This document shows, piece by piece, positions 1-7,739 of a DNA stretch of 64,000 nt (position 1 is its first letter; every line of letters begins with the position of its first letter). Source of the stretch: Marivirga salinae (lineage in GTDB: Bacteria; Bacteroidota; Bacteroidia; Cytophagales; Cyclobacteriaceae). The translations under genes and the position numbers were made by a program. The notes beneath the pieces were generated by a model. The model had not been told where the DNA came from and searched no databases. It saw nothing but the letters and a program-made list of their open reading frames with translations. The stretch lies in assembly GCF_030503855.1 (NCBI RefSeq), contig NZ_CP129971.1, forward strand, positions 3,968,001 through 4,032,000, in the 5' to 3' direction.

Positions 1-855
1 TAGGTTTTGAAAGAGCATGCGTAATTCCACCGGATTACCAATTACTTTGGGAAGTTCATGGATCTTGACCTTACCATCGATAGCTTTCAATGCGACATCA
101 AAATCCAATGCTACATTTTGGACCAATTCTTGGCAATTAACCTCCTGCGTCTCTCTCTTATTACCTATTCTACTAAATTTCAATAATCCTTTGATCATGA
201 TAGTCACCCTATCACTGGCAGAATTAACATAATCCAATATTTTCTTCCCTTGGTCATCAAAATGCGAATAATACTTTTGAGAAATCAATTGGGTCATATT
301 CCCGATAGTTCGAAGTGGTTCTTGCAAATCATGGCTAGTAATGCTTGTAAAACGTTCCAGCTCTCTATTTTTAATCTTTAAATCAGCATTAAGGTTTTCA
401 AGTTTCTTTTTATTCTCCGATAATTTTTCTTGCTGTAAATCCAACTTAACAACCTTTTCAAATAATATATCTGAACTCTCAGTAAGTTGTTTATTAATAC
501 CCTCAAGTCTTGAAAAACTACTTTTAGCAATAAATACAAGCATCACACTTATCCATATAACAACAAATGAAATCACCATATTCATTTGGGACAAATCACT
601 GGGATTGTTAACCATTTCTTTTGAAAATACAATAGAGATAATAGTCAGAATTGTGCAGATTATTGCAGTAAATATGCTGGCATACTTTCCTGGTAGGAGC
701 CAACTATATAAAATTACAATAGTATAAACACTAGCCACCGCCACAGTGCTATCCGTATGTAAATCGATTATAAATATAACTCCAGTAATGACAGAAGCTA
801 TGAAAATCAAGACAGCATTTTGTAAAAGCATCATGGAATTACGGTCGGAAACCAT
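1..855 (-). CDS. Membrane sensor histidine kinase, 3' end outside window
   Basis: The minus-strand frame is open from the ATG at 855 to base 1, giving 285 codons without a stop. The protein has four hydrophobic segments at about residues 10-31, 38-54, 58-77 and 92-110, then a long coiled coil (about 115-168). The HisKA H-box follows as SHDLQEPLRTI, with the phospho-accepting His at residue 175. This H-box form is common in phytochrome-type kinases. The last visible residues (LRMLFQNL) are the start of the N-box of the ATPase domain, so the catalytic part lies beyond the window. Its ATG shares the A of the stop codon of the upstream ethylene-receptor-like gene (TAATG), so the two are probably translationally coupled. 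Known for the family: autophosphorylation on His and transfer to a response regulator. The partner is not visible. Confidence 0.88.
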   Translation of the reverse strand, partial: MVSDRNSMMLLQNAVLIFIASVITGVIFIIDLHTDSTVAVASVYTIVILYSWLLPGKYASIFTAIICTILTIISIVFSKEMVNNPSDLSQMNMVISFVVIWISVMLVFIAKSSFSRLEGINKQLTESSDILFEKVVKLDLQQEKLSENKKKLENLNADLKIKNRELERFTSITSHDLQEPLRTIGNMTQLISQKYYSHFDDQGKKILDYVNSASDRVTIMIKGLLKFSRIGNKRETQEVNCQELVQNVALDFDVALKAIDGKVKIHELPKVIGNPVELRMLFQNL

Positions 856-1334
856 TATTCCTGCTTTTTATTTAACTGGTCTTTGAGAGCTGCGATTTCC
901 ACTTCATACTCTTTTACTTGTTTTTCAAGCTGATAGGTTTTCAATTTGTCTTCGGGCTTAGATTCTATCAACTTCGGCAAATCCCGAATTAAAACAAATG
1001 CCGTAGCCAGACTTACAAGAGCAGTCAATACCCTCAATAGCGCACTAAGTCTATAACCAGGCCAATAAAACATAATGGCATCTATTAAGTGCGTGCTTCC
1101 ACATAATATAATGAATGCGCCAAAAAGCCAAAAAACAGGTAAAAATGGGAGGTTATGCCTCTTTTGAACAAAAAATATAATAATAGCCGGTATCACAAAA
1201 TAGGCTAACCAAATGGCAATATCACTTGTGATATATAACCACCCATGAAATGATGACCATTCTCCGCAGACCCACCGAGCAGGCCAATCATCTGCCGAAA
1301 AAAGTTTGTTAATAAATTCTATTACTTGTTCCAT
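855..1334 (-). CDS. Stand-alone ethylene-receptor-like transmembrane domain protein
   Basis: This 159-aa protein has three membrane helices (about residues 36-57, 64-85 and 95-116) and then a charged coiled coil to its end. The first helices read SDIAIWLAYFVIP and FGAFIILCGSTHLID, which match plant ETR1 (SDFFIAIAYFSIP and FGAFIVLCGATHLIN) almost residue for residue. The ETR1 ethylene and copper site residues Asp25, Tyr32, Cys65 and His69 correspond to Asp38, Tyr45, Cys78 and His82 here. In plant and cyanobacterial receptors this domain is normally fused to GAF and kinase modules. Here the protein stops after the coiled coil, and a histidine kinase gene starts on the same base. I infer that the two form a split receptor. 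The ligand could be ethylene or another small molecule held by a Cu(I) centre. Confidence 0.85.
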   Translation of the reverse strand: MEQVIEFINKLFSADDWPARWVCGEWSSFHGWLYITSDIAIWLAYFVIPAIIIFFVQKRHNLPFLPVFWLFGAFIILCGSTHLIDAIMFYWPGYRLSALLRVLTALVSLATAFVLIRDLPKLIESKPEDKLKTYQLEKQVKEYEVEIAALKDQLNKKQE

Positions 1335-1549
1335 ATGCCAATTCAGTACTTACATAATTAAATATAAGCTTTCCTTTTTGGAAATAAAAACTCACCCTTT
1401 ATTGTGAAAGCACTTAAAAATTACTACATAATTTAGGGTCATTTTGAGTAGTAACACCTTTATTTATGTCATAATAATTGATAAAAATATCTTTAAAACT
1501 CAACTGATTTGAATTCTTTTGAGTACAATAGAATAGTCGTTAATATTCT

Positions 1550-3025
1550 ATGATAAAAAATTTCCTTCAAAAGATTCAAAGTTTCCTAAAAAGCTCAGAT
1601 TTCCTAAAATCTGTTTTAGTTACTTTTGGTATCGTAGTTCCGGTATTGATTGGAATTCAAACTGATCATCTCCCCTATTTTCTAAGTATTTCTATTGGAG
1701 TGTTTTTAACATCCAGTAGTGATGTTCCGGGTAGTCTTAAGCACAAAAGCATTGGCATTTTAATCGCTGCAGCTATTGCCACTGTAGCCACTATAATCGT
1801 TACCTCTGCGGTATTCAGTATTTGGTTGTTGATCCCTACCATGGCACTACTTATTTTTGGAATATCCTATATTTCAGTTTATGGATTCCGTGCTTCTTTA
1901 ATATCCTTTGCAGGACTATTGGCAATTGTACTGAGCTTCGCCCATCAGCAAATCGGTTCTGAAATATTTATTAATGCGATGTTCATTGGGATCGGTGGGA
2001 TTTGGTATTTACTGCTATCCACTATTTTCCATCCATTTCTACAGAAACGTCAAATCAACAATGGGTTGACGGACTGTTTTCAACTGACCGCAGAATACAT
2101 TCGAATAAGAGGAAAATTAGCCCTGGCCAGCGAAAATGAAAGTCAACTCAAAAACAAACTATTTGATTTACAAGTCAATCTCAATGCCACCCATGAATCC
2201 TTAAGGGAACTACTTTTGACCGAAAAACAAAGCTCTGGTTTCTCTAATTATAAAAGAAAACAACTGCTTATTTTCATTGAATTGATTGATATTCTAGAAC
2301 TTTCCATGGCAAACCCTGCCAATTATGAACAAATTAATAGGCTATTTAAAAATCAACTGCTATTCGTCAATCCTTTCATTGAATTGATATTTGAATTATC
2401 TAACAGAATGGACCAAATGGCTGAAGCAATGCAAAAAGGGGGAAAGTTAGCCCATAGACATGATTTGGAACCCATGATCGAAAAATGCCGAGAAAGCATT
2501 CAAGCCTACGTACAGGAAGTGAAATTACCAAAGGCCAGAGAAGGTGCTCTATTATTGCATAATTTATTGGATTATGAAGAAAATCAGCTTCAAAAAATTC
2601 ATTCGGTTGAAAGGGTGTTTTATGATTTGGAAAATCAGAATCAAGTAGGCTTAAAAGCCAAAGAAGGCAAGAAGTTCATTAGCCAACAGGATTATGACTT
2701 CAATATCCTTAAGGAAAATTTCAGCTTCAAATCACCCATTTTCAAACATGCGGCTCGTTTGACTATTGCAATGCTTTTAGGATATGGAATTGGTACTTAT
2801 TTTTCATTGCAAAATACCTATTGGATTCTATTGACCATAGTGGTAATCATGCGACCAGGTTATACTTTGACCAAAGAACGTTCAAAACACCGATTATACG
2901 GAACACTAATTGGAGCCGCAATCAGCCGCTGTGATTGTTCTGATCACTCAAAACACATACGTTTACGCGGTTTTATCCATCCTATCATTGACTTTGGCTC
3001 TAAGTTTTATTCAGAAAAATTATAG
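1550..3025 (+). CDS. FUSC family membrane protein, N-terminal part (frameshifted)
   Basis: The frame starts with ATG at 1550 and encodes the first two thirds of a YccS/FUSC-type inner-membrane protein. A first hydrophobic block (about residues 18-165) is followed by a long soluble helical region (about 170-395) and the start of a second membrane block, with the FUSC hallmark text KHAARLTIAMLLGYGIG and HRLYGTLIGAAI. After that motif, near base 2924, the translation becomes unrelated and stops at 3025. The natural continuation lies in the next frame (see 2910-3800). FUSC proteins are linked to efflux of aromatic acids or other small molecules, but no substrate can be assigned here. One surplus base explains the break. 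It may be a real mutation or a sequence error. Confidence 0.7.
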   Translation: MIKNFLQKIQSFLKSSDFLKSVLVTFGIVVPVLIGIQTDHLPYFLSISIGVFLTSSSDVPGSLKHKSIGILIAAAIATVATIIVTSAVFSIWLLIPTMALLIFGISYISVYGFRASLISFAGLLAIVLSFAHQQIGSEIFINAMFIGIGGIWYLLLSTIFHPFLQKRQINNGLTDCFQLTAEYIRIRGKLALASENESQLKNKLFDLQVNLNATHESLRELLLTEKQSSGFSNYKRKQLLIFIELIDILELSMANPANYEQINRLFKNQLLFVNPFIELIFELSNRMDQMAEAMQKGGKLAHRHDLEPMIEKCRESIQAYVQEVKLPKAREGALLLHNLLDYEENQLQKIHSVERVFYDLENQNQVGLKAKEGKKFISQQDYDFNILKENFSFKSPIFKHAARLTIAMLLGYGIGTYFSLQNTYWILLTIVVIMRPGYTLTKERSKHRLYGTLIGAAISRCDCSDHSKHIRLRGFIHPIIDFGSKFYSEKL

Positions 3026-3800
3026 AACCTCCTCTATTTTTGTAACCACCAGTATTGTCTTTATTTATGCCCTTATCAATCCTGACGCATTTGAAGTTAT
3101 TCAATTTCGAATAGTGGATACATTGATAGGAGCTTCCATTGCCTTTGTTGCAGGTTCGCTGTTATGGCCAGCTTGGGAATCTTACAGCATCAATACCACT
3201 ATCATAGAAACGCTGAGAGCTAACCGAAAATATTTGGCTGAAATCAATCGCTATTATCATCAATTCGATGGATTAACTCAATATAAATTAGCAAGAAAGG
3301 ATGCTTTTCTACAGATGGGAAATTTAAATGCGGCTTTTCAACGGATGAGTCAGGAACCAAAATCGCAGCAAGAAAACATAGGCACTATCAATGAAATAGT
3401 GGGCTTAAATCATACCTTTTTGGCAGCGATGGCTGCACTAGGCACTTTTATTTTGAATCGTAAAAATGATAAAGTTTCAGAAGATTTTGAAATTATTTTA
3501 AAAACAGTGGACACCAATTTAAGGCAAGCCCTTCAAAACCTTCTGCATAAAGGACCAACTGAGAACACAAGCAAAGAAAAACTGGAAGAGGCCTACCAAC
3601 ATTTGGAAGAAAGATTCGATAATCTGGTCGCTATTCGAACTGCAGAGCTAGAAAAAGAAGATTTCAAACCCATTGAACCGGAATTAAGAAAGAATTTGCA
3701 AGTGACAAGATTAATAACCGATCAACTAAAATGGCTAGTGACTATTTCGGGGAATTTAAAGAGAGTGGTGAATTCATTAGAAAATGATCGATCGAAATAA
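2910..3800 (+). CDS. FUSC family membrane protein, C-terminal part (frameshifted)
   Basis: This frame continues the FUSC protein begun at 1550. The open frame begins at a TTG (2910), but sequence that fits the family starts about five codons later, with SAAVIVLIT followed by hydrophobic helices and DTLIGASIAFVAGSLLWP, which is typical of the end of the FUSC membrane block. A soluble helical tail of about 190 residues follows. Removing one base near 2924 joins the fragments into a protein of about 749 residues, close to the usual length of YccS-like proteins. No start codon with a plausible initiation context lies at the head of this fragment, so independent translation is unlikely. Confidence 0.65.
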   Translation: MEPQSAAVIVLITQNTYVYAVLSILSLTLALSFIQKNYRTSSIFVTTSIVFIYALINPDAFEVIQFRIVDTLIGASIAFVAGSLLWPAWESYSINTTIIETLRANRKYLAEINRYYHQFDGLTQYKLARKDAFLQMGNLNAAFQRMSQEPKSQQENIGTINEIVGLNHTFLAAMAALGTFILNRKNDKVSEDFEIILKTVDTNLRQALQNLLHKGPTENTSKEKLEEAYQHLEERFDNLVAIRTAELEKEDFKPIEPELRKNLQVTRLITDQLKWLVTISGNLKRVVNSLENDRSK

Positions 3801-3833
3801 ATCTAAAAAACATCATTTCCAAAAGTAAAATAA

Positions 3834-4397
3834 CTATTTCCTATACTTATCATTGAGCCCCACTCCTTCCAAAATCATTGGCTTAATTTTCTCTAATCTG
3901 TTCATTTTTGTAGCTTCTCTTTTAGCTGTATTGATGTGCTCAACATACTCTTTTTGCTTAAAAGGAGTCAGTTCATCAAAAGCCATTTCAAAAATTTTAT
4001 TTGATTTAAAAGCCTCATTCAAAATTTCAGGGATTTCAATTTTATCAGACTTCTCTGCTTTCCATTTTAAACCTTTCTTCTCGTTTTCAATTGCTACTTG
4101 GATGTATTCCATGATTTTATCTTCCTCCATTTCTTCCACAGAGGTGAATTGCCAATGGCGCAAAGCTTTGGTCTTTCCTTCCTGCGCATTTCCTAAAACT
4201 TGAAAAGGATCTTTCAAAAACACTCCATTGAAAAACCATATGCTGACATAATTTTTAAATGCCCCTATCATCAATACATTTCCATTATTTAGGGTGTAAA
4301 CCTCTCCTCCCCATTTCCTAGTTTTTTCTAATTCTGTTTTATTGATGATGGCTCTTAAAAATTCAAGTTCATTCTGCCATTTTTCATTCTTATTCAT
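3834..4397 (-). CDS. YdeI/OmdA family protein with DUF1801 domain
   Basis: The protein has 187 residues. Its N-terminal half fits the DUF1801 (YdhG-like) fold, with TRKWGGEVYTLNNGNVLMIGAFKNYVSIWF. The C-terminal part has the YdeI/OmpD-associated signature, with AFDELTPFKQKEYVEHI, the basic segment AKREATKMNRLEKI and the ending GLNDKYRK. Members are small soluble proteins found across bacteria. Some are linked to general or copper stress, but no reaction is established. It is a single gene, convergent with the FUSC gene (33-base gap). The ATG at 4397 is the first in frame and gives normal family length. Confidence 0.8.
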   Translation of the reverse strand: MNKNEKWQNELEFLRAIINKTELEKTRKWGGEVYTLNNGNVLMIGAFKNYVSIWFFNGVFLKDPFQVLGNAQEGKTKALRHWQFTSVEEMEEDKIMEYIQVAIENEKKGLKWKAEKSDKIEIPEILNEAFKSNKIFEMAFDELTPFKQKEYVEHINTAKREATKMNRLEKIKPMILEGVGLNDKYRK

Positions 4398-4517
4398 GAG
4401 TGTATTAGGTTAAATAGTAGTTCAATTTACTAAACTTTTAAAAATGGAGATTCAAACTTAATAATAGAATCAGATTTTAATTAAATTTATAAAATACTGA
4501 ACTAGCTGATTATTTAT

Positions 4518-4802
4518 ATGAACTACTACTTGTTATTTTATAAAACAATTGAAAATTATGTTGAAAAAAGAGCTCCTTTCCGTACTGAGCATTTAAAAAT
4601 GGCAGAAGAGGCGCATCAAAATGGCGATTTAGTAATGGCAGGTGCTATGGCAGAACCAGCAGATGGGGCAGTTTTAATTTTCAAAGGTGAAAGTCCCAAA
4701 AAAGCTGAAAATTTCGCCAAAAATGATCCTTATGTGAAAAATGGATTAATTGAAACTTGGGAAGTAAGACCTTGGACGGTGGTAGTGGGAGCATTAGAGT
4801 AA
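4518..4802 (+). CDS. YciI-like protein
   Basis: This 94-residue protein covers the whole YciI (DGPF-related) fold. It begins with the strand MNYYLLFYKT. The conserved His falls in FRTEHLKMAEEA (residue 25) and the conserved Asp in FAKNDPY (residue 70). It ends with a strand containing TWEVRPW. These His and Asp residues line the putative active site of the family, which is related in fold to muconolactone isomerase and ferredoxin-like barrels. The substrate is unknown. It is transcribed away from the ydeI-like gene and may share a promoter region with it. Confidence 0.82.
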   Translation: MNYYLLFYKTIENYVEKRAPFRTEHLKMAEEAHQNGDLVMAGAMAEPADGAVLIFKGESPKKAENFAKNDPYVKNGLIETWEVRPWTVVVGALE

Positions 4803-4883
4803 TTATTTAATCCGTATATTTGGGATAGAAATTATCCGTTTCTGTGTTAAATAAATCGATTGATTATTTCAAACAAGAAGTTT

Positions 4884-5054
4884 ATGAAATCAGATAAATT
4901 AAATAAACCTAAAATCACGAAATACAAAAGCTTCGAAGAGTTAAAATCCACTTCAAAAAAAAGTAGGAAATTAACGGATGAGGAAGCTTTGGAAAAAGCA
5001 CTGGAACTTTTAGATTTTTTTAACAGTATCAAAAATGCTAAATCCCTGAATTAA
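4884..5054 (+). CDS. Small charged protein upstream of nucleotidyltransferase-like gene
   Basis: This is a 56-codon frame beginning at ATG 4884. A TTG start at 4860 would add eight residues and is less likely. The product is highly charged, with a basic N-terminus followed by an amphipathic helix (DEEALEKALELLDFFNSI). It ends seven bases before the ATG of the nucleotidyltransferase-fold gene, so the two are almost surely cotranscribed. I do not recognise a family. Size, charge and position resemble the small partner ORFs that precede AbiEii-like or MNT-like nucleotidyltransferases, so an antitoxin or accessory role is possible, but this is inference. Confidence 0.5.
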   Translation: MKSDKLNKPKITKYKSFEELKSTSKKSRKLTDEEALEKALELLDFFNSIKNAKSLN

Positions 5055-5061
5055 TTTTTGC

Positions 5062-5580
5062 ATGAATAAATTACGTGAAATACTGCTTAACACATGCACG
5101 CAATTAAATGAGCATAATGTTGAGTATATGATTATAGGGGGTACTGCTGTAGCATTCCACGGGTTTAGCAGACCTTCCATGGGAATGGGCGGTGCGATAA
5201 TAGATAAATATGACATTGATATTTGGTATAATCCCGTAATTACAAATTATTACAACCTTCTAAAGGCTATAAAAACTACAGGTAAAGATGTAGATAGCCT
5301 TTTTGATGAAGTTGCTGATCCGAAAAAATCATTCCTCAAATTTGATTATGGAGAATACAATGTTGATTATAATCCAACAATCCTTGGATTTGATTCTTTC
5401 TATCCAGTTTACAAAAGAGTGAAAATTGTAGGAATTGAGAATATTGAAATCCCTATTATTAGTTATGAGGATCTAATTCACAGTAAAGAATCTCTTAACA
5501 GAAACACAAAAAATGATTTAGACAGAAAAGATATTGAAGAACTCAAAAAGAAAAACAAAGGCAATAGAGACTCTGATTAA
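5062..5580 (+). CDS. Nucleotidyltransferase-fold protein (AbiEii/DUF6036-like)
   Basis: The protein has 172 residues. The pol-beta nucleotidyltransferase pattern is visible: a Gly-Gly turn at residues 26-27 in YMIIGGTAVAFHG, the acidic pair Asp51/Asp53 in KYDIDIWYNP and a further Asp102 in NVDYNP. The C-terminal segment ends with the basic and acidic run NTKNDLDRKDIEEL, which resembles the R-x-KDL-DI motif that closes such domains. Family knowledge: proteins of this type transfer nucleotides to tRNA or proteins, or act as toxins (AbiEii, MenT) in two-gene systems. A small charged ORF precedes it by seven bases and an OsmC-like gene follows after 11 bases. The role here is unproven. Confidence 0.6.
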   Translation: MNKLREILLNTCTQLNEHNVEYMIIGGTAVAFHGFSRPSMGMGGAIIDKYDIDIWYNPVITNYYNLLKAIKTTGKDVDSLFDEVADPKKSFLKFDYGEYNVDYNPTILGFDSFYPVYKRVKIVGIENIEIPIISYEDLIHSKESLNRNTKNDLDRKDIEELKKKNKGNRDSD

Positions 5581-5591
5581 TCGAAGTCATA

Positions 5592-6056
5592 ATGAAATCA
5601 TACCACTATCAATCCCTAATCAAATGGACAGGAAACATAGGGAAAGGCACCAACTCTTATTCTTCCTATGAAAGGTCCTATGACATTATTATAAAAAACA
5701 AACCTATTCTAAAAGGAAGTGCTGATCCCGCATTTCGTGGCAATGCCGATCTCCATAATCCAGAAGATTTATTTTTAGCCTCTATCTCCTCTTGCCATAT
5801 GTTGTGGTATCTGCATTTATGTTCAGTAAATAAAATCACAGTTATTGATTACCATGATAAAGCCACTGCAAAAATGGAAGAAACAGCTAAGGGAAAGGGA
5901 CATTTTATTGAAGCTATTTTACGTCCTGAAGTCGTGATTCTAGAAAAAGATAAAATTGAATTAGCTGAATCGCTGCATCAAAAAGCAAATGAGTTTTGCT
6001 TCATTGCCAATTCCTGTAATTTCCCCATTCATCACAACCCCACTATCAAGTTCTAA
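5592..6056 (+). CDS. OsmC family protein
   Basis: This 154-residue protein matches the OsmC/Ohr fold. The first reactive-Cys motif is SISSCHMLWYLH (Cys68), and the second region is EFCFIANSCNFPI, with Cys136 and Cys142 as candidates for the partner thiol. Known members reduce organic hydroperoxides or act as redox-active thiol proteins. The conserved segment AFRGNADLHNPEDLFLASIS binds near the active site. It starts 11 bases after the nucleotidyltransferase-like gene on the same strand, so it may be read in the same transcript. It is distinct from the second OsmC protein at 12008-12451. Confidence 0.8.
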   Translation: MKSYHYQSLIKWTGNIGKGTNSYSSYERSYDIIIKNKPILKGSADPAFRGNADLHNPEDLFLASISSCHMLWYLHLCSVNKITVIDYHDKATAKMEETAKGKGHFIEAILRPEVVILEKDKIELAESLHQKANEFCFIANSCNFPIHHNPTIKF

Positions 6057-6172
6057 GGTTGATAATTTTATCTAAAATTTCCATTTATCTGAAAAAAGAT
6101 TCAAGCCTTTAAAACTTTTTTGCAACATCCGTCATCCTAAATTTAAATAAGTCATAAATTGAACTAAACATC

Positions 6173-6784
6173 ATGTATGCGGTGCAAAAACAAGATTTAA
6201 TATCACAAGCTCAAACGGGAGACACTTACGCCCAAGGGGAATTGGTGAGGCAGTGGTATCCGCGTATCTACAATTATGCCTACAAATATTTTGGAAAGGC
6301 TGATTTGGCTCAAGAAGCTGCTCAGCAGACTTTTATTGTCATGCATCAAAAAATTGGGCAGTTGAAAGAGTGTGAAAAATTCAAGTCATGGATATACACC
6401 ATCGTCACCAATATTTGCAGGCAGGAAAGTAGGAAAGGGAAAAGGCATAGGTGGCTGAGTTTTGACCAGATCTTACCAAAAAATGAGGAAGATAACAGCC
6501 CTGCTTGGGAAGTTTCAAAACCAGGAGAGCACAATCCTGAACAAACATATTTGCAAGGCGAGTTAGGAGATATTCTAACAAAATGCCTCCAACAACTCAG
6601 CAAGGATCAAAGAGAGGTTTTGATCATGAAAGAGTATGAAGGTTTGAAATTTAGGGAAATAGCAGAAGCATTAAATACTTCGGAAAACACGGTCAAATCA
6701 AGATTGTATTACGCTTTTTCCCACATGAGAAAATTATTAGCAAAAGAAAACATTACTGAAAAAAGTATAAGATATGAAAACTGA
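6173..6784 (+). CDS. ECF-type RNA polymerase sigma factor
   Basis: The protein has 203 residues. Region sigma-2 spans about residues 20-90 (GELVRQWYPRIYNYAYKYFG through FKSWIYTIVTNICRQESRK), and sigma-4 about 135-190 (LSKDQREVLIMKEYEGLKFREIAEAL then TVKSRLYYA), a clear helix-turn-helix. A linker of about 45 residues rich in charged residues separates them. It directs core polymerase to a private regulon. Its last 11 bases overlap the start of the anti-sigma gene, which is the usual arrangement for keeping the two proteins balanced. The stimulus is not evident, but the operon ends with a secreted protein, which points to an envelope signal. Confidence 0.92.
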   Translation: MYAVQKQDLISQAQTGDTYAQGELVRQWYPRIYNYAYKYFGKADLAQEAAQQTFIVMHQKIGQLKECEKFKSWIYTIVTNICRQESRKGKRHRWLSFDQILPKNEEDNSPAWEVSKPGEHNPEQTYLQGELGDILTKCLQQLSKDQREVLIMKEYEGLKFREIAEALNTSENTVKSRLYYAFSHMRKLLAKENITEKSIRYEN

Positions 6785-7547
6785 AGATTGGAAAGCGAAA
6801 ATGATGGATTATCTCTACGATGAGTTAAATCCTGAAGATAGAAAAGCTTTTGAGGAAGAGTTAGCTCAAAACCCTGAGCTAAAAGAAGAATTGGAAGCTT
6901 TTCAAAGTGGTAAAGAAATATTGGGAAATTGGGAAGATGAGAAAGTAAGTGCTCCTCCATTTTTCAATGTTTACAAAAATCCGGAAAAGAATAATACTCA
7001 AACTGGATACAAATGGTTTTTATCCATTGCAGCTTCGCTTTTGATATTGATGGTAGCAGCTAAGTTCACAGGCCTGGAAATCAGTAATCAGAATGGTGAA
7101 TTCAGAATTGCATTAGGAAAAGAAATTGAATCGGACAATCAAGTGGATAAAGATGAAATTCAGCAATTGGTCAATTTGGCTCTAACAAATTATGAAGAAA
7201 AGTTGGATGCCGAAAGAAAAGAAGACAAGCAGGAACTGGAAAGTTATTTGACCCAACAAAGTCAACAAAACAAAAAATTGATCAATAATTATCTCACAGG
7301 TTTGCAAGAAAGCAATGTGGAAATGATGCAAGCCTATTGGAAAGAAAGCAATGAGCAACAGCAAATTTACACTGAAAATCTTCTCGCAAATTTTGCTCAA
7401 TATATTGATGAGCAAAGGAAAGAAGATATGGACTATCTCTTTGCGAAAATGGACTTAATGGAATCTGATAAAGATTTATTCAAAATAGAAACTGGTCAAT
7501 TGATTAATAGCTTGGCAAGTAACCAACAGCAAGAGCAGGCTTATTAA
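6774..7547 (+). CDS. Membrane anti-sigma factor
   Basis: This 257-residue protein is encoded in an 11-base overlap with the ECF sigma gene. The cytosolic N-terminus (residues 1-60) has the anti-sigma look (MMDYLYDELNPEDRKAFEEEL, the DGEL/DELNP segment), but no zinc-binding His-Cys-Cys set, which is common in Bacteroidota. One membrane helix lies at residues 81-99. The periplasmic part (100-257) is an almost uninterrupted Glu/Gln/Lys-rich coiled coil. By analogy the N-terminus would hold the sigma factor until a periplasmic signal triggers release. The assignment rests on gene order and topology more than on a domain hit. Confidence 0.78.
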   Translation: MKTEDWKAKMMDYLYDELNPEDRKAFEEELAQNPELKEELEAFQSGKEILGNWEDEKVSAPPFFNVYKNPEKNNTQTGYKWFLSIAASLLILMVAAKFTGLEISNQNGEFRIALGKEIESDNQVDKDEIQQLVNLALTNYEEKLDAERKEDKQELESYLTQQSQQNKKLINNYLTGLQESNVEMMQAYWKESNEQQQIYTENLLANFAQYIDEQRKEDMDYLFAKMDLMESDKDLFKIETGQLINSLASNQQQEQAY

Positions 7548-7572
7548 ATATTGATAAAGCGTCTTCACAACT

Positions 7573-7706
7573 GGTTCAAGCGTCCGCTTGGACCACTCTA
7601 GGAAGCTCGTGCCAGAATAACAGTTAACAAATTTTTCTTTTCGACAGCTGGCGGAAAGGAAAGAAGATTAAGAATTTAAAAACAAAGCACAAGCGGAAGC
7701 TTGCGC
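7573..7706. repeat. Intergenic segment with two copies of a CAAGCG-NN palindrome
   Basis: The gap between the anti-sigma gene and the 418-aa gene contains two similar palindromes. One is at 7577-7590 (CAAGCGTCCGCTTG), extended to a 10-bp stem at 7573-7594. The other is at 7690-7703 (CAAGCGGAAGCTTG). They lie 113 bases apart and are more GC-rich than the surroundings. The layout resembles a small REP-like or MITE-like remnant, or two RNA hairpins in the operon mRNA. No open reading frame is present. Confidence 0.45.
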
Positions 7707-7739
7707 TAATAAAACAAGCTTAAAACATTAAATAATAAA

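Noticed and set aside
17..727. Two plus-strand open frames at 17-232 and 341-727
   Set aside because: They are antisense to the histidine kinase, whose minus-strand frame has a clear HisKA H-box and membrane helices.
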